A DNA stretch of 9,044 bases from QWOP01 sp003669605 (GCA_947481985.1 CANKIK010000149.1:1-9044); one strand, 5' to 3'. Positions 1-6,740 are shown, counted from the first letter of the stretch. Translations and numbers: made by a program. Notes: generated by a model not told the origin, from the letters alone.

Positions 1-902
1 ACCACCTGCAGTTCGCGGCCCACCTTGGCCTGAAAGAATCCCAGACTGCGGTAATAGGCGGTGATCAGATCGACGTCCTCGTCGACCTTGGTGCGGTCGA
101 CCTCGCCGCCGATCAACCACAGGATGCCGGGCTTCGACTTGATCTGGGTCATCAGCCGGGCATCGCTGGCGATGGTGTTGCCCACGAAAGTCGTCCACAG
201 CGACTTCCGGCTCCGCCCCTCGTCGATGAGAAACACGGCCCCCTTGTCGCCCGGCTTGCTCCCCTCGACGGTGGTCACCTTGGCGGTGTCGTAGCCCTTC
301 TCGTGGTAATACGACTCGATCCGCCGGCGGGCTTCCTCGACGACATAGGGATCCATCGAGTCGCCGACGTCGATCTCGGATTTCCTCTTCAGGGTCCGGG
401 ACGGCACCCGCTCGTTACCGACATACTTCACATACCGGAGCATCGGCCGTTCAACCACCTGGAAGATCACCACCACACCCTCGGCCACGCGCACCGTCTT
501 GGGCTGGACGTCGATGAATTTCCGGCTGCGGTGGAGCGTGCGGACGTCTTCCTCGATGACCTGGATGTCGAAGATCTGTCCGGCCCTGGTGACCAACTTG
601 GGAAGTTTGGAGACCTCCGTGGCGTGGTTTCCATCGATCCGCACCTCGACGATCCGGTTCGTTTCGTCGACCGGATCGACTGCCGGCGCGGCCGGGGGAG
701 CGACCGGGGATGGCATCGGCAGCGGCACTGCCGGTTGCAAAACCGGAACCGGAGCCACCGCAGGGGGGGGGAGGAGATCGGCGGGCACCTGGGCCTCCGA
801 TCGGGCGACACTGCCCACGCAGGCGACCAGGGCCACAATCCATGCCAGACGCCGACAGCCGCGCCGCCGGGAGTCCGGAAGGCGGATGAGCAGAGATGGC
901 AT
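1..902 (-). CDS. bamA: BamA/Omp85-type outer-membrane assembly protein, N-terminal part (partial)
   Basis: This minus-strand frame is open from 1025 to the left edge and gives about 300 residues from the ATG at 902. Residues 1-37 look like an export signal: a basic stretch (R12-R18), a hydrophobic core (W21-V32) and a possible SEA cleavage site at 35-37. A Pro/Ala-rich linker follows (about 38-80). POTRA-like repeats come next: one at about 82-152 (starting NRIVEVRIDGN), a second at about 154-229 (LRYVKYVGNERV ... VFLIDEG) and the start of a third (FVGNTIASD ... AYYRSLGFFQAKVG). POTRA repeats are typical of BamA, which inserts beta-barrel proteins into the outer membrane. The C-terminal barrel lies outside the window, so TamA or another Omp85 member is possible. 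A second in-frame ATG lies at 920. Neither start has a clear ribosome binding site; 902 is preferred because the signal follows directly. The sequence LVAC at 25-28 also fits a lipobox. Confidence 0.85.
   Translation of the reverse strand, partial: MPSLLIRLPDSRRRGCRRLAWIVALVACVGSVARSEAQVPADLLPPPAVAPVPVLQPAVPLPMPSPVAPPAAPAVDPVDETNRIVEVRIDGNHATEVSKLPKLVTRAGQIFDIQVIEEDVRTLHRSRKFIDVQPKTVRVAEGVVVIFQVVERPMLRYVKYVGNERVPSRTLKRKSEIDVGDSMDPYVVEEARRRIESYYHEKGYDTAKVTTVEGSKPGDKGAVFLIDEGRSRKSLWTTFVGNTIASDARLMTQIKSKPGILWLIGGEVDRTKVDEDVDLITAYYRSLGFFQAKVGRELQV
763..771 (-). repeat. Nine-base homopolymer (poly-C in the coding sense) in the bamA-like gene
   Basis: There are nine consecutive G on the plus strand, read as nine C on the coding strand. 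They fall in the Pro-rich linker between the signal sequence and the first POTRA domain. A one-base length change here would shift the frame of nearly the whole protein. The tract is seen directly; any role in phase variation is inference. Confidence 0.6.
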
Positions 903-1184
903 CCGGGGGGCGAGTGGCATAGGTGCGCAGACTGGTGGGTGCGTCCGGAGTGGGGCCGCGGAGGTGAGTCCGTGGAAGCCAGAGACTGATAGCGGAGGCC
1001 GTGGGGAAGCCACAAGGCGAAAACCTCAAACGGACCTCCGCCCCGCACAGTCCCGGACGGCCGCTCCAGTCGATCGCGAAAAAGAGCGAGAAATCAGGCC
1101 GTCTGCCGGGCCGTGGCTTCTTGACGAGCCACCACGGGCTCTAGTAGGGTTGAGGTTCTCCCCGGTGCTGGTCTCCTCGCAGGC

Positions 1185-1193
1185 TGTGGATAA
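1185..1193 (-). promoter_or_regulatory. Perfect DnaA-box 9-mer
   Basis: The minus strand reads TTATCCACA, the consensus high-affinity DnaA box. It is the only exact copy I found in the window. By simple base counting an exact copy on either strand of 9 kb is expected well under once (about 0.07 at equal base composition). No dnaA or dnaN gene is visible, so function is unproven. Confidence 0.45.
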
Positions 1194-1203
1194 ACTGCCG
1201 GCC

Positions 1204-1222
1204 CGACCGCACGAGGCGGTCG
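1204..1222. other. Perfect 7-bp hairpin (hairpin 1)
   Basis: CGACCGC and GCGGTCG form a perfect inverted repeat around a 5-base loop (ACGAG). It directly abuts the next hairpin with no base between them. It has no following T-run, so it is not a standard intrinsic terminator. Confidence 0.45.
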
Positions 1223-1239
1223 CGAGTGCGTAGCACTCG
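1223..1239. other. Perfect 7-bp hairpin (hairpin 2)
   Basis: CGAGTGC and GCACTCG form a perfect inverted repeat around a 3-base loop (GTA). It starts at the base after hairpin 1, so the pair could form a stacked two-stem structure in DNA or in the leader RNA of the downstream gene. Confidence 0.45.
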
Positions 1240-1260
1240 ACAAAACCGGGGATATCCGAC

Positions 1261-1291
1261 GTGGAAAAAGGTCCTGAATGACTTTTTCCAC
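1261..1291. other. Perfect 10-bp inverted repeat overlapping DnaA-box-like sites (hairpin 3)
   Basis: GTGGAAAAAG at 1261-1270 and CTTTTTCCAC at 1282-1291 pair perfectly around an 11-base loop. The right arm plus one base (1284-1292, TTTTCCACA) fits the relaxed DnaA box TTWTNCACA. The left arm read on the minus strand (1268-1260) gives TTTTCCACG, one mismatch away. The repeat ends 65 bases before the chosen start of the downstream gene. It could be a two-sided protein-binding site or a leader hairpin. Confidence 0.5.
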
Positions 1292-1355
1292 AGGCAGCTA
1301 GGTGCGGATCCGGCACGCTCCGTGCATGGCGTCACCCCGAGCCCCGACCTTGCCC

Positions 1356-2492
1356 ATGCCGCCAACGGTCATCGACCTGCGCCGCACCGACGATGCCCGC
1401 GATGTCGTGCACCGTGCGGTCCAGGCACTGGCCGAGGGGCGGGCAGTCGCCTTCCCCACGGAAACCGACTACGTCCTGGCAGCGAGTGTTCGGGACGCCG
1501 CGGCTGTCGGCCGGCTGTTGGAATGGGCGCCGCGGCGGGGGAACGAACCAGGACTCTCCCTGGCGCTGAAGGGAGCCGACGAGGCCCTCGACTGGGCACC
1601 GGGGCTGAGCCCAATAGGCCAGCGCCTCATCCGCCGCTGCTGGCCCGGACCGGTGGTGGCGGTCGTGGCAGACGACCATCCAGACAGCCTCGTCAACCGG
1701 CTGCCGATCGAATCGCGGCGGGCGATCCTCGGCGATGGCCGACTGCGGCTCCGCGTGCCTGGTCACTCCATGCTCTGTGAATGTATGCGAATGCTCGCCG
1801 GCCCGGTGGCCTTAGCGGAACCGATGGCCGCAGGCCGTTCCCCCACCTCTGCCGAGGAGATTCTCAGCTGCGCAGGCCCCGGCGTGGTGCTGATCATCGA
1901 CGACGGGCGGGCCCGCTACTCCCAGCCTCCGACGACGGTGGAAATCGGACCGACCGACTTCCGCGTCCTCCGTGCAGGCATCGTCTCTGAGGAGACGCTC
2001 CGTCGGCTCTCCAGCCTGATGGTGCTGTTTGTCTGCACGGGCAACACCTGCCGCAGCCCGATGGCAGAGGCGCAGTTCCGGCAGATGATCGCCGAGCGGA
2101 TCGGCTGCCGGGAGGACGAGGTCGATGCGCGCGGCGTGGTGATCACCAGTGCTGGCCTCTCAGCCTGGGGAGGGGGCAAGGCCAGCGTCGGGGCCGTGGA
2201 GGCGATGGCCGAGATCGGCGCCAACCTCTCCGAACACGAGAGCCAACCGGTGACCGAGAATCTCGTCCGCCAGGCGGACGTGATCCTGACGATGACCGCC
2301 GCCCACCGGGCAGCATTGCTCTCCCAGTTTCCAGACGCCGGCGGGCGGGTGGCCATGCTCTCCCCGGACCGCCAGGACGTCCTCGACCCGATCGGCGGGC
2401 CGCTCGCCACCTACCGGCGGTGCGCCCAGCAAATCCGCGGGCATTTGGCCGTCCGGCTCGATAGACTGGTGGATTCTTTCCTCCGCTCGTAG
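1356..2492 (+). CDS. Fusion: degenerate Sua5/YrdC domain plus YwlE-type low-molecular-weight (arginine?) phosphatase
   Basis: Counting 378 residues from 1356, residues 5-220 align by eye to Sua5/YrdC, the family that makes threonylcarbamoyl-AMP for tRNA t6A. Key motifs have decayed. The usual PTETVYGLG is PTETDYVLA (34-42). The Lys-x-Arg segment is APRRG (58-62). The usual STSAN is replaced by LAEPM (153-157). Catalysis by this half is therefore doubtful. Residues 222-378 form a complete low-molecular-weight phosphatase. The P-loop is CTGNTCRSP (227-235), with nucleophile Cys227 and Arg233, and the general acid lies in DPIGG (Asp344). The Thr after Asn matches B. subtilis YwlE, a protein-arginine phosphatase; tyrosine phosphatases usually have Ile or another bulky residue there. 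The start was chosen because the Sua5 domain begins at once (MPPTVIDL). ATG 1326 and GTG 1302 are in-frame alternatives, and none has a clear ribosome binding site. rpiB follows after 79 bases, probably in the same operon. Confidence 0.85.
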   Translation: MPPTVIDLRRTDDARDVVHRAVQALAEGRAVAFPTETDYVLAASVRDAAAVGRLLEWAPRRGNEPGLSLALKGADEALDWAPGLSPIGQRLIRRCWPGPVVAVVADDHPDSLVNRLPIESRRAILGDGRLRLRVPGHSMLCECMRMLAGPVALAEPMAAGRSPTSAEEILSCAGPGVVLIIDDGRARYSQPPTTVEIGPTDFRVLRAGIVSEETLRRLSSLMVLFVCTGNTCRSPMAEAQFRQMIAERIGCREDEVDARGVVITSAGLSAWGGGKASVGAVEAMAEIGANLSEHESQPVTENLVRQADVILTMTAAHRAALLSQFPDAGGRVAMLSPDRQDVLDPIGGPLATYRRCAQQIRGHLAVRLDRLVDSFLRS

Positions 2493-2555
2493 GCTGTTTC
2501 CCAAAGCAGGCGAAGGGGGAGGAATGAGCTTCGTCCTTCCGCCTGCGGCCCCGTC

Positions 2556-2561
2556 GAGGAG
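2556..2561 (+). promoter_or_regulatory. Ribosome binding site deciding the rpiB start
   Basis: GAGGAG lies 10 bases before the ATG at 2572. It supports that start over the in-frame upstream ATG at 2524, whose extra 16 residues have no counterpart in the family. Confidence 0.6.
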
Positions 2562-2571
2562 TGAGTGTTTG

Positions 2572-3045
2572 ATGCGCATTGCCATCGGGAGCGATCATCG
2601 TGGCGTTGCCGCCCGGCTGCGGCTCATCGGACTGCTGGAGCGTATGGGCCACGACGTGGTCGATTGCGGAAGCCAGGAGACGGAGGCGGTCGACTACCCA
2701 GACATCGCCGCCGATGTGGCTGGTCGGGTGAGTCACGGCACGGCCGATAGGGGGATTCTCCTGTGCTGTACCGGAGTCGGCATGGCAATCGCCGCCAACA
2801 AGGTGCAGGGTGTGCGGGCGGCAACCTGCCACGACGAGGTGACCGCCGAAATGAGCAGGCGCCACAACGATCTCAACGTTCTGTGCCTGTCGGCGGAGAT
2901 GATCGGCCCCGAGTTGCAGGACAAGATGCTCCGCACCTGGCTCGATACCCCCTTCGAGGGTGGCCGTCATGCCCGCCGGGTGGCGAAGATCACGGCCCTG
3001 GAACACCACTGCGACGAAGCCAACCGCGACCCGTCGCCGGAGTGA
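2572..3045 (+). CDS. rpiB: Ribose-5-phosphate isomerase B
   Basis: This 157-residue protein is the usual length for the RpiB/LacAB family. It interconverts ribose-5-phosphate and ribulose-5-phosphate in the cytoplasm (pentose phosphate pathway). Visible signatures are the N-terminal MRIAIGSDHRG with Asp8 and His9, the DYPD segment at 41-44, the active-site loop GILLCCTGVGMAIAANK (61-77) and RAATCHDEVTAEMSRRHND (82-100) with His98. Cys65 aligns with the catalytic Cys of the usual CGTG motif. The following Gly is replaced by Cys66, a mild oddity in an otherwise intact site. An allose-6-phosphate isomerase activity cannot be excluded. The gene follows the Sua5/phosphatase fusion on the same strand, matching the sua5-ywlE-rpiB order known in Firmicutes. 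It is convergent with the dehydrogenase gene downstream. Confidence 0.93.
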   Translation: MRIAIGSDHRGVAARLRLIGLLERMGHDVVDCGSQETEAVDYPDIAADVAGRVSHGTADRGILLCCTGVGMAIAANKVQGVRAATCHDEVTAEMSRRHNDLNVLCLSAEMIGPELQDKMLRTWLDTPFEGGRHARRVAKITALEHHCDEANRDPSPE

Positions 3046-3146
3046 TCCGGGCAGACGTGTGACGACAGTCCGCTGCGATCCCTGCCGTCAATCGCCGAGA
3101 TGCTACCGGAACCCGGAGACGCTTCTCAGGCCCCGGGGGCTGGGCA

Positions 3147-4301
3147 TCAACCCACTGGGTGACCGTTGACGTTCACCCATGCGTGGCTCTTCGCGCTGGC
3201 GAGCACCGCATCACAGACGCGCTGTGTCTCAAGGGCATCGCGGAATGACGGATGGGCAGGCTGCTTCTTGGCATACGCCTCGAGGAAATCGGCCACCTGG
3301 TGGACGAAAGAATGCTCGTAGCCGATCGACAGCCCCGGCACCCACCACTTTGCCATGTAAGGATGATCGCCGTCGGTGACGTGGACGCTCTTCCAGCCCC
3401 GCTCCGGACCAGCGTCGGAGTAGTCGAAGACCTCCAGCCGATGAAGGTCTTCGAGATCCCACTTCAGGCTCATCTTCTCACCGTTGATCTCAAAGGTGTA
3501 GAGGGCCTTGTGGCCGCGGGCGTAGCGGGTGCTCTCGAAGAGCCCGAGCGAACCGTTCTTGAAGTGGCAGAGGAAGGAGCAGGCGTCGTCGATGGTCACC
3601 GGTTCCATCTTGCCGGTGAGGGTGTGCATCCGCTCCTTGATGAACGTTTCGGTCATGGCGGTGAGGTCGTTCACCGGACCGTTGAGCCACAGCGCCGTGT
3701 CGATGCAGTGGGCGAGGAGATCACCGGTGACGCCGCTCCCGGCGGCGGCGGCATCGAGCCGCCACAGCGCCGCCCCCCCTTGAGGAAGGTCTGCGGAGAT
3801 CGTCCAATCCTGGAGGAACTCGGCCCGGTAGTGGAACACCCGACCGAGACGGCCTGAGTCGATGAGTTGCTTGGCGTATGTCACCGCCGGAATGCGGCGA
3901 TAGTTGTACCAGACGGTATTGGGCACGCCCGCCTTCTCGATCGCCGCCACCATTCTCTCCCCCTCCGCCACATCCATCGAGAGGGGCTTCTCGCAGAGGA
4001 TCGCCTTGCCGTGCTTGGCCGCCTCGATGGCAATCTCGGCGTGGAGGTTGTTGGGGGTGCAGATATCGACCGCATCGATGTCATCGGCCGCCACCAGCTT
4101 CCGCCAATCGCTCTCCACCCGCTTGTAGCCCCAGCGATCCGCAAACGCCTGCGCCTTCTCCGTATCACGCGCCGCTACCGCCTGCAGCACCGGGACATAT
4201 TCCACGTCGAAGAAATCGGCCACCCGCTTGTAACCATTGCTGTGGGCACGGCCCATGAATCCGTAGCCGATCATGCCGATGCGGAGGGGCTTCTTTGCCA
4301 T
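3147..4301 (-). CDS. Gfo/Idh/MocA family NAD(P)-dependent sugar dehydrogenase
   Basis: This is a 384-residue cytoplasmic protein with no signal peptide. The N-terminal Rossmann fold carries the dinucleotide-binding motif GYGFMG (12-17) after a beta strand (RIGMI). CTPNNLHAEI (81-90) and the family signature CEKPLS (103-108, with Lys105) follow. The C-terminal alpha/beta domain holds GDLLAHCIDTALWL (193-206), where Asp194 and His198 fit the Asp-x3-His pattern of the family active site. Members oxidise or reduce a hydroxyl of sugars, inositols or their derivatives; the substrate cannot be read from the sequence. The gene is the last of three co-directional genes. It starts 84 bases after the TIM-barrel gene, and GAAGG on the coding strand (4312-4316) lies 10 bases before the ATG. 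The linkage suggests it acts on the same sugar as its two neighbours. Confidence 0.93.
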   Translation of the reverse strand: MAKKPLRIGMIGYGFMGRAHSNGYKRVADFFDVEYVPVLQAVAARDTEKAQAFADRWGYKRVESDWRKLVAADDIDAVDICTPNNLHAEIAIEAAKHGKAILCEKPLSMDVAEGERMVAAIEKAGVPNTVWYNYRRIPAVTYAKQLIDSGRLGRVFHYRAEFLQDWTISADLPQGGAALWRLDAAAAGSGVTGDLLAHCIDTALWLNGPVNDLTAMTETFIKERMHTLTGKMEPVTIDDACSFLCHFKNGSLGLFESTRYARGHKALYTFEINGEKMSLKWDLEDLHRLEVFDYSDAGPERGWKSVHVTDGDHPYMAKWWVPGLSIGYEHSFVHQVADFLEAYAKKQPAHPSFRDALETQRVCDAVLASAKSHAWVNVNGHPVG

Positions 4302-4311
4302 GTGATGAATG

Positions 4312-4316
4312 CCTTC
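4312..4316 (-). promoter_or_regulatory. Probable ribosome binding site of the Gfo/Idh/MocA gene
   Basis: The coding strand reads GAAGG, 10 bases before the ATG at 4301. It is a moderate match and supports that start. Confidence 0.4.
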
Positions 4317-4385
4317 GATGAAACGGGAGGGAGGACGGAGGAGGAAGGGATGGAGAAAGAAGCGATGACTTCCGCGGGCGATCGG

Positions 4386-5420
4386 TCAGGACCAGCCGTG
4401 GGCCTCGCGGACCGCGAGCATCACCTTGAGGATCGAATTCCAGGTGGCGGGATTCTCGAGCGTGGCGTTGGGGAACATGCAGCCGTCCCAGCAGACGTGC
4501 TTGATGCCCCGGTCTTTTGCCCCCTCAAGCCAGTACCCTGAGCACTTGACGATGTCGAGCTTGCCGTTGGGGTCGTCTGCGGGGCAGTGCTTGCCTGTCT
4601 TGTCATGCGCCCCAGCACCATGCACCTGGCCGTCGTTCTGCGCGACGTGGAAATCGATCGTCCACGGCCGCAGCTTGTCGGTCATCTCCTTGTACGCCGC
4701 CCAGAATTCAGCCTCCGAGTAGCCGGGCTTGAGGAGCGCGTGCTCCGGGGCGTTGTAACCGAGGAGGTACAGGTAGGTATGGGCCAAGTCACACTGGAAG
4801 CCGAGCGAACCAGGCATATCGACCATCTCCAACAAGTCGAGCATGTCCTTCCAGGAGTGCATGCCGGCCCAGCAGATCTCCCCCTCCGCGGCCAGCCGTT
4901 CACCGTGGCCGGCGGCCACAGCGGCCGCCTCACGGAAGGTGGCCGCGATCCGCTTCGTGTTTGCCGAAGCATCCTCGCGCCACTTATTGATACCGAACTC
5001 CGCGGAATCGATCCGGATCACTCCGTACTTCCGCACGCCGTGCTCATTGAAGATCCTCGCAATCCGGCAGGCCTTCCGGACAGCATCGATGAACTTCGCC
5101 CGCTGCACCGGGCTCCCCATTGCCGAGTCGCCGACAGTCCCCGGCCAGATCGGAGCCACCAGCGACCCGACAGCAAAGCCGTAGGAGGCGATCTTGTCGG
5201 CGATCCGACGGATCTCGTCGTCGGAGGCATCGGGGTCGGTGTGGGGAAGGAAGAGGAAGTAGTCGATGCCGTCAAACTTCTGCCCGTTGACGCTCGCCGC
5301 CGCCGTCAATTGGAGCATCGTGTCGAGGCTGATCGCCGGCTCCTGCCCCGGGCCTTCCCCCTTGCCGACGAGACCTGGCCACATGGCATTATGAAGTTTG
5401 GGGGCAGTGAGCGCGGACAT
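4386..5420 (-). CDS. Xylose-isomerase-like TIM-barrel sugar (phosphate) isomerase/epimerase
   Basis: This is a 344-residue cytoplasmic protein of the AP-endonuclease-2/xylose-isomerase-like TIM-barrel family. Repeating strand motifs are visible: FDGIDYFLF (49-57), FAVGSLVAPIW (82-92), VIRIDSAEF (134-142), GFQCDLAHTYL (207-217) and TIDFHVAQND (254-263). Likely metal and substrate residues are Glu179 or Glu181 (AEGEICW), Asp211 and His214, His258, and Asp312 (HVCWDG), spaced as expected for a divalent-metal site. Family members move or invert the carbonyl or hydroxyl groups of sugars, sugar acids or keto-inositols, and some act as keto-sugar lyases or hydratases. It lies between the cupin (63-base gap) and the dehydrogenase (84-base gap), so it probably catalyses a middle step of the same route. 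The coding strand has AAAGG (5429-5433) eight bases before the ATG. Confidence 0.88.
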   Translation of the reverse strand: MSALTAPKLHNAMWPGLVGKGEGPGQEPAISLDTMLQLTAAASVNGQKFDGIDYFLFLPHTDPDASDDEIRRIADKIASYGFAVGSLVAPIWPGTVGDSAMGSPVQRAKFIDAVRKACRIARIFNEHGVRKYGVIRIDSAEFGINKWREDASANTKRIAATFREAAAVAAGHGERLAAEGEICWAGMHSWKDMLDLLEMVDMPGSLGFQCDLAHTYLYLLGYNAPEHALLKPGYSEAEFWAAYKEMTDKLRPWTIDFHVAQNDGQVHGAGAHDKTGKHCPADDPNGKLDIVKCSGYWLEGAKDRGIKHVCWDGCMFPNATLENPATWNSILKVMLAVREAHGWS

Positions 5421-5428
5421 GAAGGGGG

Positions 5429-5433
5429 CCTTT
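5429..5433 (-). promoter_or_regulatory. Probable ribosome binding site of the TIM-barrel gene
   Basis: The coding strand reads AAAGG, eight bases before the ATG at 5420. It is a partial Shine-Dalgarno match with good spacing. Confidence 0.4.
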
Positions 5434-5483
5434 CGGAGTGGGTGCTGAGTGACGGTCGATGGAGACGGAAAGCCCGGCGGAGA

Positions 5484-6740
5484 TCACTTCTTCCGGCCGC
5501 TGGCCGGCAGGTCTGCGTGGACATCGGGGCCGAAATACCGCAGGGCCACCAGCGGCCCTGGGCCGGTGTTCACCACCTCGTAGCCGGCCGCAGCGGCGTG
5601 TGCTGAGATGAACAATTCGTCGGCCGTCATCTGTCCGAAGCGAATCAGGGTCGGTGTGGCCACAGCGTGGCCTCCCACCTCCCCTTCCCCCTGGACGGTG
5701 ATCCAGCCGCTGGCACCAGCGTCCTTGACCGTCAGCCGGGCACCCGGCTCGAGGGTCAACTCCTTGGCGCTAAATAGTTGCCGGCCGTCGACCTGCCCGT
5801 AGACGATCCAGCGGTCATGGGCACCGCCGTCGGAGCGCTTCGTGTCGAGGATCGGCTCCAGGTAGTTGGCTTCCTTGAAGTGGGTGTCGACGTTCTTCTC
5901 CCAGTCGAGTTGGCCGATGATGAAGTCGAGATCGTGGTGCTTCTCCTCCGGCATGTCCTTGACCAGCAGGCTCCAGGGCACGGCACGCCCCTCGACGAGC
6001 GACTGAAACATCGCGAACACGTCGCTGCCCCACTGCGGCTCGTAGGTGAGAAGAGAACCCGGGGCGTGGAGGACTCCCGGCGGGATCAGCCAGCCAGTGC
6101 CGCGCTTGAGGCGGTACGCCTTGGCGAGGTCGATGATGCCGTTGTCACCCCGGTTCCAGTTCTCAAGACACCGGCGGACATCCGCCTTCGTCGTCCCGGG
6201 CTCAAGCCCCATGAATGTGTAGGGGAAATTGTTGTCGCAATTATTGTACTGCGGCGGAAAGTAGTAACTCTCCGGCTTGCCTTCCCGGCCGACGAGTTTG
6301 GCGTCGTCGAACGATTGGTGCATGTGGTGGGGGATCGGCCCCATGTTGTCGAAGAATTTCGAGTACACCGGCCACTTCTGGTAGCGGTCCCAGATCGCTG
6401 AACCGACCAGTGCCCCTCTCCCTTCCGCGACGGCGTCACGGAGGAGAAAACGATGGCCTTCGTGAACACACCACGACAGCCCCTCGTCGGCGACGCGCCC
6501 CTCGTTTGCCGCTTCGGTGGTGCTGGCGAACCAGCGCTCGTCGATGCCGCCCCGGTCGAGGCCGTAGGAGTAGTAGTCGTCCGGGTGGAGGCGGATCCGC
6601 TTCCCAGGGTGGAGAAAGCTGCGCGGCACCCAGGTGGGAGAGAGACGGAGGATACCGCGGCCGGCGTCCATCGCCTTGCCCAGGGCGGCGCCGACGTTCT
6701 TGGCTTCGGGCAGTTTGGCGGACGAGGCGGAGGCGGCCAT
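5484..6740 (-). CDS. Phosphomannose-isomerase-like two-cupin protein
   Basis: This is a 418-residue protein with no signal peptide. The central region looks like the metal-binding cupin of type I mannose-6-phosphate isomerase. GPIPHHMHQ (134-142) provides His139 and His141, KPESYYF (155-161) resembles the KPE-x-x-Y motif with Glu157, and GTGWLIPPGVLHAPGSLLTYE (214-234) gives His225 and perhaps Glu234. A second, metal-poor cupin-like fold covers about 325-405, with strands such as GWITVQGEGEV. Overall similarity to true ManA is low. The N-terminal 130 residues (LHPDDYYSYG, GGIDERWFAS) match nothing I recognise. The likely role is isomerisation of a free or phosphorylated sugar, as the first gene of the three-gene unit. 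The ATG at 6740 was chosen because the frame upstream to 6857 is basic and low-complexity. No clear ribosome binding site is visible. It is divergent from the exported glycosidase. Confidence 0.78.
   Translation of the reverse strand: MAASASSAKLPEAKNVGAALGKAMDAGRGILRLSPTWVPRSFLHPGKRIRLHPDDYYSYGLDRGGIDERWFASTTEAANEGRVADEGLSWCVHEGHRFLLRDAVAEGRGALVGSAIWDRYQKWPVYSKFFDNMGPIPHHMHQSFDDAKLVGREGKPESYYFPPQYNNCDNNFPYTFMGLEPGTTKADVRRCLENWNRGDNGIIDLAKAYRLKRGTGWLIPPGVLHAPGSLLTYEPQWGSDVFAMFQSLVEGRAVPWSLLVKDMPEEKHHDLDFIIGQLDWEKNVDTHFKEANYLEPILDTKRSDGGAHDRWIVYGQVDGRQLFSAKELTLEPGARLTVKDAGASGWITVQGEGEVGGHAVATPTLIRFGQMTADELFISAHAAAAGYEVVNTGPGPLVALRYFGPDVHADLPASGRKK

Larger units (their letters stand above)
903..1355. 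other. Divergent intergenic region between bamA-like gene and sua5/phosphatase fusion
   Basis: About 450 bases separate the two divergent genes. I found no credible gene here: the short overlapping frames lack family similarity and are typical of GC-rich DNA. The left half (903-1180) shows nothing I can name. The right half (1185-1292) holds one perfect and one relaxed DnaA-box 9-mer and three perfect hairpins, listed separately. The region must carry the promoters for both genes, but I could not pick convincing -35/-10 pairs. Confidence 0.6.

Noticed and set aside
731..746. CCGGTT/AACCGG inverted repeat with a 4-base loop
   Set aside because: It lies within the linker codons of the BamA-like gene. 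A 6-bp stem in GC-rich coding DNA is easily due to chance.
303..1233. Overlapping plus- and minus-strand frames over the BamA-like gene and its upstream region
   Set aside because: The frame encoding the POTRA repeats is the meaningful one. The others give low-complexity Arg/Ser/Pro-rich peptides with no domains.
2143..3009. Minus-strand frame of 288 codons over the phosphatase end and rpiB
   Set aside because: It overlaps two strongly recognised plus-strand genes, and its Arg/Gly/Pro-rich translation has no family features.
3046..3146. Possible bidirectional terminator between the convergent rpiB and dehydrogenase genes, including a GC-rich block near 3130-3140
   Set aside because: The GC-rich block pairs imperfectly, has almost no loop and no following T-run on either strand.
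4317..4371. Purine-rich stretch on the plus strand between the TIM-barrel and dehydrogenase genes
   Set aside because: It is interrupted by pyrimidines and has no mirror symmetry; it is likely ordinary spacer composition.
4587..5606. Long plus-strand open frame of 339 codons opposite the TIM-barrel gene
   Set aside because: It is a mirror of GC-rich codon use. The opposite strand holds a clear TIM-barrel protein with metal-site motifs, while this translation has no recognisable domain.
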